Part shown: positions 1 to 6,284 of the stretch, in pieces
Position numbering within the stretch: position 1 is the stretch's first letter
How the letters are laid out: every line of letters begins with the position of its first letter
Source: an uncultured Ignavibacteriales bacterium
GTDB lineage: Bacteria > Bacteroidota > Ignavibacteria > Ignavibacteriales > Ignavibacteriaceae
Length of the DNA stretch: 8,197 bases
Assembly (NCBI GenBank): GCA_903915485.1
Contig: CAIWTC010000152.1
Span: forward strand, 1 to 8,197
Direction of reading: 5' to 3'
Notes under the pieces: generated by a model
What the model saw: only the letters and a program-made list of their open reading frames with translations
Database searches by the model: none
What the model was told of the DNA's origin: nothing
Position numbers and translations under genes: made by a program

Positions 1-3000
1 ACATAGTCAATACCAATAGACCCTATAGGTTTGGCTCCTCTCAACGAAAGGCGGATTACCTTTTTATCAGTGTTATCAATACTTGCACTGGAAACTTTAT
101 TTGAAGGTGTGAAAGTATAGTTGTTAAGATTTAGTACTGAAATTGAATCGACAGGTAGATTAAACCTTAACTGAATACTGTATGAATCAAGTATGCTAAA
201 TGATTCAATGTAAAATTCAGAAACCGGGTTCTTATCAACAAATTCTATAGTGACAGTTTCAGAACTGACTTCTGAACCGAACAAATCTTTCAACCCTGCT
301 ATACTAAAGCGGTATCTCCCTGTAGAAAGCTTTGCATCAAAAAATAATTGATACGAATACTGAGAAGAAACAGAAACTGATGTAGGATAATGCCCATTGC
401 CTAGAGAATCAATCAGATGAAAAAATGTAAGATTGGACAGTGTAGTGGCCATTAATCCTGAGAACTGAACGGACACGGACCTCAAATCAGAGTTCTCTTT
501 TACCGCAATAACTTTATTAGGCGTGTGTGACTTAACTTTTATAACTTTAGAGGAATAACGATATTCACCAATTCTTGAAATAGATATTTTATAATAATAC
601 ATATTCCCATTTACCAACCCCTTATCTAAATAACTAAGTGATGAAGTTGAATCAATAAGTGTGAATGATAAACTATCATTACTTCTAAGAACGAAATACT
701 TTGCTGAAGCGCCACTCCAAGTAATAGAAATCGAAGCACTATCAATGCTTGAGGCATTCACATCAGTCGGAATATTAGAAACTGTTCCGTTATTGAATTG
801 AATAAATGAAATCCCATCATTTTTGGAGATTCCTATTTCCACAATGCCGTCACCGTTAAAATCGCTGTCAATAATGGCATTGCTGTTAACATTATCTGAA
901 TAATATATCACATCTTTTTGATTGATATTGCTGTTTCTGATTATATAGCAATAAGGAAAAATACAAGCGATTAATTCCTGACTGCCATCGCCATCAACAT
1001 CTGCAAACTTAAGCGAGTTATAAGTTTTTCGTGAAAAGATGTTGAACTCTGCAGCAGGGTCAACAAATACTTTTTGATACTGAACGAAAGGTACATTGTT
1101 CTTAAACTTTATTACTGCCAGTAAAGAAAATTTAGCAATATCATATTTATCAATAGAATGTAAAAGTACCGCAATTTCAGTATTTCCGTCGCCGTCAAAG
1201 TCGCCGCTCGCAAGCGTTGATGAAGAAGAAAGAAACTGCGTCTCGACAGAACGAATTGTATCAGGGACTAATGTACAGTCATTCATTACATTATAACATA
1301 AAACATTTCCATAAGTATCGCAAATCCAAACTTGATGTTTCCCATTTTTATCCAAATCAGTAACAAGTGCATTAGGATAATCAAAAACACCGCGATAATT
1401 AGTTGCAAAATTATAAGCTGACTTTAGAGAATCAAGTGTCAAACTTGGATTTACCTTAAACACGCTGATTGTTGAATCGTTTGAAACGGTTAATAATTCT
1501 TTTGTGCCGTCAGAATTGATATCGCTAACTAAAATTGGCCATGTCTCGGAATTTTCTTTTTTATACTTCTCAACAAAACGGGTTGAGTCAGGAGAAGATT
1601 GCTCAAGAATGTATAGATTACGCCCCCAGTTAGTTAGCAAATCGCTATTCGCGTTTCCATTGAAATAGCCGAAGTCCTTAGGTATTCTTTGAGTAATGGA
1701 ATCCTTAAGAACAAACGAATCATTTTTGAATAAGTATAAATAAGTTTTAGAAGCATCATCAATTGCGTTGATTAAAACATATTTATCAGAGTTCCCTGTC
1801 AAGTTAATTGTTTTTCCAAACATCAAACCCTGAGGTAATTTATTGTAGGGCATCGTCTGAACAGGATTATATTCTATCGAAGGAGGAGTGACTCTGGTGA
1901 AAAGTTGACTTGCGGAATCAAGTAAAACAGTTTTCAGTCCGACTAAATTTTCAAACTCAAAATATATTTCATATTCAGTATTTGGTTTAGCGATTGTAAT
2001 GGGAATAAAGCCATAATGAGTTGTCTTTATGAAAAAAGTATTTACTGAAAGACCATCCAATGAAACAAAATTAAAATCTGTCGCTCCAACCTCGCGATAA
2101 AACATTTTTGCAACACCCGGCTGATTTGTGTAAGTAGCTGCGATAATTGTGGATTTATCCCCATAGAATGACGGTGATAATGACAGCAATGAAGCCTTCG
2201 GGCACTTGGTTATTCTATTTATATTAATCCGTTCTTCAAGATCAATTCCGTTTGACTGTTTAAGCACAAGTCTGAGAGTAATGACAGTATCAGGCATGGT
2301 CCCTAATTGTAACTTTGCAATTAAACTATTATCCTTCTGATTTAATATTCCTTCACTTAAAGGCACCCAACTTGTTGGGTTATATGTATATCCATAATAC
2401 AAAGAGAAACTTTTGAAATTTGGTGATAGCACAGTAGAATATATATTAACTGTATCTGATGAAGTGGAATAATTCTGATATGGATAATTGAACCGGACAA
2501 TTGCAGGCGCCAGGACTCTTAATGCTTTTTCAATATTTATTCGTCCGGCACCGCTTCTAACATTCCACCCTTGACCGCTTATATCATCACAAGTTGATTT
2601 AATAATCTGCTTAACTTCTTCATTAGTGAAACTTTTCATTGAAAGAATTAGTGCCGCCTCAGCAGCAACAAATGGTGCGGAAGCAGAAGTACCATTAAAC
2701 TCATAATATTTATCGCCCTTGAATGCAGTCATTATTTCTGTACCCGGTGCGATAACATCCAGAGTAGAACCATAACTTGATGTAGAGGCCACATAATCTT
2801 CAGGAGTAGAGTTCCCAACGCTTATGACTTCCGAATAACTCGATGGATAATGAGGTAGATTTGAACCATCATTTCCCGCACTTCCTACAAGCACTACATT
2901 TTTTGAATAAGCATATCGAATAACATCTCTAAGAACATAAGAAAAAGAATTATCGCCGAAACTCATATTAATTACTTTTGCCCCCATTGAAGTTGCATAT

Positions 3001-3845
3001 AATATTGCAGAAGCAACATCATCCTCATTGCCGTAACCATCAGGGTCAAACGCCCTGCAGTTTAGCAACCTAACTTTTGGAGCAACTCCTGCTATACCAT
3101 AAAGGTTGTTTGTCTCTGCCCCGATTATTCCAGCAACCGCTGTGCCATGCGAGTACAAGTTGTCATCCATCGGATAGTTATCCCATCCCAAATAATCTCC
3201 ACCTAATGAATCAAACGGGAACCCTGCTCGATTTGTAAAGTCCCATCCCATATAATCATCCACGAAACCATTTCCGTCATCATCAATACCATTGGTGCTT
3301 TTATCATTATCATTAGCATCTAATCCCATTTCACCATCATTAAAGTATATTTTATGCTTTAAGTCAACATGGTTAAAATCAATACCTGTATCCACTATGC
3401 CTACAATTAATGAGTCACTGCCTTGGGTATATTTCCAGGCCTCAAATACATTAATTTTATTTAAAGCCCATTGCTTAGAAATTAAACTGTCATTGGGAAT
3501 ATTATCAACTTGATAAGTACGAGAGGGTTCAAAGTATTCAAGATTGATATCCGGAGAAATCGAAGCAACGAATGCTTCCTCGGTTATATCTTCTGATAAC
3601 ACCAACTTATATATTCTTGAAACGCGGGAATCGGCTATACTATATTTGGAAGAAAGCGAAGAAACCGAGTATGTGAGTGATTTACCCGCTTTTGTTTTTG
3701 CGGAAGTTTTTAAGATGCTTTTGGATGCGCAGAATTCCTTCACCGACTCCAATGGGGTAGAATCTGCAAATTTAATAAAGTATGTCTTCTGACCATAAAC
3801 TTTACAGAATGTAAAGAGAAGAAAAACGATTAGTATTTTTTTCAT
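1..3845 (-). CDS. Secreted subtilisin-like (S8) serine protease with propeller, Fn3 and Ig-like modules; 3' end beyond window
   Basis: The frame is open without a stop from the ATG at 3845 to the left edge, giving 1281 complete codons, so the C-terminus is missing. Residues 1-18 form a signal peptide (MKK start, hydrophobic core, VYG then Gln at the likely cleavage site). Residues 19 to about 117 look like an inhibitory propeptide. The S8 domain spans about 118-442, with Asp152 in VDTGID, His233 in SHGTAVAG, oxyanion Asn325 in SAGNDG and nucleophile Ser387 in NGTSASAP, so it should be active. A Ca-loop-like NGIDDDGNGFVDD lies at 185-197. Residues 445-540 resemble the Ig-like module often following such proteases. 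Five acidic DxDxDG-type loops near 775, 830, 882, 949 and 995 suggest an FG-GAP/VCBS-like propeller. Fn3 covers about 1025-1105, and Ig-like modules follow. No Shine-Dalgarno sequence is seen. The likely role is extracellular or surface protein degradation; export by a type IX system would need a C-terminal sorting domain that lies outside the window. Confidence 0.93.
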   Translation of the reverse strand, partial: MKKILIVFLLFTFCKVYGQKTYFIKFADSTPLESVKEFCASKSILKTSAKTKAGKSLTYSVSSLSSKYSIADSRVSRIYKLVLSEDITEEAFVASISPDINLEYFEPSRTYQVDNIPNDSLISKQWALNKINVFEAWKYTQGSDSLIVGIVDTGIDFNHVDLKHKIYFNDGEMGLDANDNDKSTNGIDDDGNGFVDDYMGWDFTNRAGFPFDSLGGDYLGWDNYPMDDNLYSHGTAVAGIIGAETNNLYGIAGVAPKVRLLNCRAFDPDGYGNEDDVASAILYATSMGAKVINMSFGDNSFSYVLRDVIRYAYSKNVVLVGSAGNDGSNLPHYPSSYSEVISVGNSTPEDYVASTSSYGSTLDVIAPGTEIMTAFKGDKYYEFNGTSASAPFVAAEAALILSMKSFTNEEVKQIIKSTCDDISGQGWNVRSGAGRINIEKALRVLAPAIVRFNYPYQNYSTSSDTVNIYSTVLSPNFKSFSLYYGYTYNPTSWVPLSEGILNQKDNSLIAKLQLGTMPDTVITLRLVLKQSNGIDLEERININRITKCPKASLLSLSPSFYGDKSTIIAATYTNQPGVAKMFYREVGATDFNFVSLDGLSVNTFFIKTTHYGFIPITIAKPNTEYEIYFEFENLVGLKTVLLDSASQLFTRVTPPSIEYNPVQTMPYNKLPQGLMFGKTINLTGNSDKYVLINAIDDASKTYLYLFKNDSFVLKDSITQRIPKDFGYFNGNANSDLLTNWGRNLYILEQSSPDSTRFVEKYKKENSETWPILVSDINSDGTKELLTVSNDSTISVFKVNPSLTLDSLKSAYNFATNYRGVFDYPNALVTDLDKNGKHQVWICDTYGNVLCYNVMNDCTLVPDTIRSVETQFLSSSSTLASGDFDGDGNTEIAVLLHSIDKYDIAKFSLLAVIKFKNNVPFVQYQKVFVDPAAEFNIFSRKTYNSLKFADVDGDGSQELIACIFPYCYIIRNSNINQKDVIYYSDNVNSNAIIDSDFNGDGIVEIGISKNDGISFIQFNNGTVSNIPTDVNASSIDSASISITWSGASAKYFVLRSNDSLSFTLIDSTSSLSYLDKGLVNGNMYYYKISISRIGEYRYSSKVIKVKSHTPNKVIAVKENSDLRSVSVQFSGLMATTLSNLTFFHLIDSLGNGHYPTSVSVSSQYSYQLFFDAKLSTGRYRFSIAGLKDLFGSEVSSETVTIEFVDKNPVSEFYIESFSILDSYSIQLRFNLPVDSISVLNLNNYTFTPSNKVSSASIDNTDKKVIRLSLRGAKPIGSIGIDY
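3181..3257. repeat. Short direct repeat inside the protease gene, copies 60 bp apart
   Basis: Positions 3181-3197 and 3241-3257 agree at 16 of 17 bases. Both are read in the protease frame and encode DYLGWDN and DYMGWDF, lying between the catalytic Asp and His. The second copy belongs to the common GWDF motif of this type of subtilase; the other may be a small internal duplication. It is too short to say more. Confidence 0.6.
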
Positions 3846-3914
3846 ATTTGCTAATATAACGCTAAATCCCTTATCAGGGTATTCAAAATTTTTTCCGAAA
3901 TAACTCACTATTTC
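3846..3914 (-). promoter_or_regulatory. Likely promoter region of the protease gene
   Basis: This spacer lies between the terminator and the protease ATG, so the protease probably has its own promoter here. On the minus strand a TTTTG (3888-3884) could serve as the -33 element and TATATTAG near the start codon as a poor -7 element, but the spacing of about 25 nt is too long for confidence. Between them lies CCCTGATAAGGG (3879-3868), a 4-bp-arm inverted repeat that might bind a regulator. No ribosome binding site precedes the ATG. Only the region, not exact elements, is supported. Confidence 0.3.
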
Positions 3915-3948
3915 ATAAAAGAAAAGGCAGTCCGCGGGGACCACCTTT
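3915..3948 (-). terminator. Rho-independent terminator after tRNA-Pro
   Basis: On the minus strand a GGTGGTCC arm (3945-3938) pairs with GGACTGCC (3933-3926), including two G-T wobbles, around a CCGC loop. Three A-T pairs extend the base, and the T-rich run TTTTCTTTTAT (3925-3915) follows. It lies 11 nt after the tRNA 3' end and would end the merR/tRNA transcript before the protease gene. Confidence 0.8.
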
Positions 3949-3958
3949 CATTGTTTAG

Positions 3959-4032
<74 letters not shown>

Positions 4033-4449
4033 TTATAAGACTTGATGCAGTTGTTTAAGCAGTTTAACTAACTCTGCTAAGTCACTGCGTTTTATTAAAA
4101 CTTCGCCTACTATTTCCGGCTCTAATGATTCGGAAGGGCTGATTAGTGTTTCATTAATTATCGGCTCTTCCTGAATTTCAGAAGTTTGGACCTCAATTAC
4201 TTCCTCTTTTTCCAACAGCATTTTTTTTGCGCCTTCGATAGTGAACTTTTTCTCTCGTAGGAGCTCTTTTATCCGCATCACGAGAGAAACATCCTTATTG
4301 GTATAAGCTCTGTTCCCGGAGCGGTTCTTCTGAGGTTTTAATTGCTCAAATTCACCTTCCCAATAGCGAAGGACATACTGCTCCACCTCGGTTATCTTAC
4401 TAACCTCGCTAATTGAGTAATAAAGTTTTCGAATATTTAGTTCACGCAT
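4033..4449 (-). CDS. MerR-family transcriptional regulator (138 aa)
   Basis: The N-terminal part is a MerR-type winged helix-turn-helix: LYYSISEVSKITEVEQYVLRY (residues 9-29) followed by WEGEF, then the wing NRSGNRAYTNKDV (42-54) and a helix through KELL (61-64), ending in FTIEGAKKML. A 40-residue acidic linker and a short leucine-rich C-terminal helix (LAELVKLLKQL, 124-134) follow; the latter probably mediates dimerisation. No cysteine cluster or ligand domain is visible, so the effector is unknown. I chose the ATG at 4449. A TTG at 4473 would add eight residues, but it falls inside the probable -7 promoter element and upstream of the conserved part. The stop codon touches the tRNA-Pro gene. 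This short MerR type is, from general knowledge, common in Bacteroidota, with targets largely undefined. Confidence 0.87.
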   Translation of the reverse strand: MRELNIRKLYYSISEVSKITEVEQYVLRYWEGEFEQLKPQKNRSGNRAYTNKDVSLVMRIKELLREKKFTIEGAKKMLLEKEEVIEVQTSEIQEEPIINETLISPSESLEPEIVGEVLIKRSDLAELVKLLKQLHQVL

Positions 4450-4470
4450 TGCATTAGAAAATGATTTAAC

Positions 4471-4501
4471 CAAAAATACATAATCTATTATAAAATATCA
4501 A
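4471..4501 (-). promoter_or_regulatory. Bacteroidota-type promoter of the merR-tRNA unit
   Basis: On the minus strand TTG (4501-4499) is followed after 20 nt by TATTTTTG (4478-4471). This matches the TTG-N19-21-TAnnTTTG pattern of the primary sigma factor in Bacteroidota at every fixed position. Transcription would start near 4465, giving a leader of about 16 nt before the ATG at 4449. The match is by eye in AT-rich DNA, where chance matches are not rare. Confidence 0.5.
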
Positions 4502-4503
4502 GT

Positions 4504-4517
4504 TTTAAGTACTTAAA
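4504..4517. promoter_or_regulatory. Perfect 14-bp palindrome, candidate operator
   Basis: TTTAAGTACTTAAA is a perfect palindrome placed 2 bp upstream of the -33 element of the merR promoter. Its position suggests a binding site for a dimeric regulator, possibly the MerR-type protein itself. MerR proteins usually bind between the promoter elements, so another regulator is equally possible. Confidence 0.4.
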
Positions 4518-4575
4518 TAATGCTAAACAGCAAGATTTAGTTCTTGAAGGGCATTTTATATGGAGATATAAGATT

Positions 4576-5007
4576 CTATTTCGTTTTAGTCATTAGCGTA
4601 AGCATATGTACTGCCGCAAGATAGCTGTTTTCTTTGCCGCCTGAAATCTGTGCATCACAAGCCTTTGCTGTGATTGAATGTTGGCGGAAAGACTCTCTTT
4701 TGTGGATATTAGACAGATGAACTTCAATTTTGGGGATACTACACAACTCCAGCGCATCCAATATAGCTATTGAAGTATGTGTATAAGCACCAGGATTTAT
4801 GATAAGTCCATCATATTCCTCATCTGCTCTTTGAATAACTTCGAGTAACTCCCCTTCCATATTTGACTGGAAGAAGGTAAACTCAATATCAGGATAAGTT
4901 TCAGAAATAAGACTGTGAATTGTGTCGAGCGTAAAATTTCCATAATGCGAAGCATCGCGTTTATGGAGCATATTTAGATTTGGGCCTTGAACTACTATTA
5001 TTTTCAT
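4576..5007 (-). CDS. aroQ: Type II 3-dehydroquinate dehydratase (AroQ)
   Basis: The enzyme removes water from 3-dehydroquinate to give 3-dehydroshikimate, the third step of the cytosolic shikimate pathway to aromatic amino acids. At 143 aa it has the usual type II length. Family signatures are present: GPNLNML (8-14), catalytic-loop Arg17 and Tyr22 (HYG), NPGAYTHTS (71-79) with His77, and EVHLSNIHKRESFRQHS (95-111) containing the substrate-binding His and Arg positions. Odd points are His15 where Gly is usual in LLGxR, and GGK instead of the common GFG near residue 123. The ATG overlaps the upstream 92-aa gene's TGA as ATGA, and a purine-rich GGAAGAG (5016-5010) precedes it, so translation is probably coupled. 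No convincing terminator follows. Confidence 0.95.
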   Translation of the reverse strand: MKIIVVQGPNLNMLHKRDASHYGNFTLDTIHSLISETYPDIEFTFFQSNMEGELLEVIQRADEEYDGLIINPGAYTHTSIAILDALELCSIPKIEVHLSNIHKRESFRQHSITAKACDAQISGGKENSYLAAVHMLTLMTKTK

Positions 5008-5282
5008 TTCTCTTCCATTTCTGTCATTTCATCAATTACTTCTCTTAACCTCGGAGTAAGATACATTTGCTCTACCCCAAGCTCCTTGAGTGCTGCTGCT
5101 AGAATCATTGCCTTCCTTTGTGTGGATGCAAGCTTGTTAATGATAACTTGCTTCTTATCGGAAACAATGCAATAACCGCCTTTGAAATCGCCTTTTTCAA
5201 AACGAATTGTAGCGCCAAGCTGAACAGCCAATTCTTTCAATTCAGCGATTATTTCTTCGAACTCTTTTTCTTTTATCTTCAT
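5004..5282 (-). CDS. Small conserved-looking protein of unknown function (92 aa), coupled to aroQ
   Basis: I do not recognise a named family. The protein is soluble, with no signal peptide, membrane segment or cysteine cluster. It begins with a charged helix (residues 3-22, EFEEIIAELKELA), then a probable beta hairpin (GATIRFEKGDFKGGYCIVSD, 23-42, then KQVIINKL), and ends with two helices (RKAMILAAALKELG; LRE to the end). The KGDFKGGYCIV stretch looks like the most constrained part. It starts an apparent two-gene unit, sharing a 4-nt ATGA overlap with aroQ, and diverges from ppx. Its start ATG lacks a Shine-Dalgarno sequence. The real codon pattern and tight overlap support it as a gene; a function in or near aromatic synthesis would be guesswork. 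Confidence 0.86.
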   Translation of the reverse strand: MKIKEKEFEEIIAELKELAVQLGATIRFEKGDFKGGYCIVSDKKQVIINKLASTQRKAMILAAALKELGVEQMYLTPRLREVIDEMTEMEEK

Positions 5283-5357
5283 TACAAATATTTTTATTCA
5301 AATTTATTTAATTTGGTTATATTTTATTTTATCAATAATGCAAAATACTAAAAATAT
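5283..5357. promoter_or_regulatory. Divergent promoter spacer between the 92-aa gene and ppx
   Basis: This 75-nt, very AT-rich spacer must hold the promoters for both directions. On the minus strand TAAATTTG (5306-5299) matches the TAnnTTTG -7 element and would give a leader of about 10 nt, although the nearest TTG is 26 nt upstream. On the plus strand TTGGTT (5313-5318), 17 nt and TAATGC (5336-5341) form a loose sigma-70-like promoter. Neither start codon has a ribosome binding site. Confidence 0.35.
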
Positions 5358-6284
5358 ATGAATATTGCCTCAATCGATATAGGGACAAATACAGTCTTAT
5401 TGTTAATTGCTGAAGTCGATAAGCAAAGAAATATCTTCAATCCTTTGTTGAACAAACTTAATATCCCACGCATAGGGAAAGGGCTCGCCGTAAGCGGAGT
5501 AATTTCACAAGATAAAATAGATTTGCTCACAACAATTCTTAAGGATTACAAGGCCGAAGCTGACAAATACAATTGCGAAGAAATTATTGCCGGATGTACT
5601 TACCCGTTTCGTGCAGCATCAAACTCAGTAGATATAATTAAGACCATCCAGGATGAGACCGGGATAAATATAACTACCCTTAAAGGCGAAGAAGAAGCTT
5701 TATTTTCATTTCTTGGAGTAACTTCAGATTATAAAACTGATAATAATATCACCGTAATAGATATTGGCGGAGGAAGCACTGAGTTGATTGTTGGGAGTAA
5801 AAACAATATTTCATATCGTAAAAGTGCACCGTTTGGTGTTGTTAATTCAACAGAACGACTGATAAAAAACTATCCTGTAACTGCTGCTGAGCTAGCAAGG
5901 ATTCGCTCTGAAATCCGCCAAAATATATCCGAAGAATGGAATCTAATTCCCAGAGATTATGAATCAGTTATTGCAATTGCAGGAACACCAACCACCTTAG
6001 CTTGTATCAAAAGTGGCCTGCTTAATTTTGATGAAGAATTAATTCATAATTCAAATCTTGAAGTCTGTGAGTTGGAAAATTATATTGAAGTTCTAGCTAA
6101 AATGACTCCCAGGGAGATACTTGATACTTACGGCGATGTATTAAAAAACAGAGAAGATGTTATTTTAATGGGAACAATTATCCTTGCGGAAATTTGTCTA
6201 TTTTTGAGAATGGACAAAATTCAGGTAAGCTCACGCGGGTTAAGATACGGTATGATTTATAAAAAATATTTTCAGGATTTCTGA
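5358..6284 (+). CDS. ppx: Ppx/GppA-family phosphatase (exopolyphosphatase or pppGpp phosphohydrolase)
   Basis: The protein belongs to the sugar kinase/Hsp70/actin ATPase fold. It shows the N-terminal phosphate loop IDIGTNT (6-12), the acidic catalytic stretch GEEEA (110-114), the second phosphate loop VIDIGGGSTEL (133-143), an AIAGTPTTLA motif (206-215) and the C-terminal SSRGLRYGM (291-299). These enzymes hydrolyse terminal phosphates of polyphosphate or convert pppGpp to ppGpp in the cytosol; sequence alone does not decide between them. At 308 aa it is the short form without the extra C-terminal domains of E. coli Ppx. It is the only plus-strand gene, divergent from the 92-aa gene and aroQ, and its last 13 nt overlap the end of nadB. 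CTYPFRAASN at 80-89 replaces the usual TSAxRxAxN-like motif. No Shine-Dalgarno sequence is seen. Confidence 0.92.
   Translation: MNIASIDIGTNTVLLLIAEVDKQRNIFNPLLNKLNIPRIGKGLAVSGVISQDKIDLLTTILKDYKAEADKYNCEEIIAGCTYPFRAASNSVDIIKTIQDETGINITTLKGEEEALFSFLGVTSDYKTDNNITVIDIGGGSTELIVGSKNNISYRKSAPFGVVNSTERLIKNYPVTAAELARIRSEIRQNISEEWNLIPRDYESVIAIAGTPTTLACIKSGLLNFDEELIHNSNLEVCELENYIEVLAKMTPREILDTYGDVLKNREDVILMGTIILAEICLFLRMDKIQVSSRGLRYGMIYKKYFQDF

Noticed and set aside
3544..3792. 82-codon plus-strand open frame
   Set aside because: It is antisense to the protease propeptide, whose frame has a clear signal peptide and domain sequence; the plus frame shows no recognisable motif.
4450..4473. TTG at 4473 as start of the MerR-type protein (146 aa)
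   Set aside because: It overlaps the likely -7 promoter element, and the extra eight residues lie outside the conserved domain; the ATG at 4449 fits better.
4556..4571. 6-bp hairpin TTATAT/ATATAA just after the aroQ stop as a terminator
   Set aside because: The stem is purely A-T and no T-run follows on the minus strand, so it should not stop transcription; readthrough into the merR unit is possible.
5118..5351. 77-codon plus-strand open frame over the 92-aa gene and divergent spacer
   Set aside because: Its second half is translated AT-rich spacer (Phe/Tyr/Asn-rich), and the first half is the shadow of the minus-strand gene.
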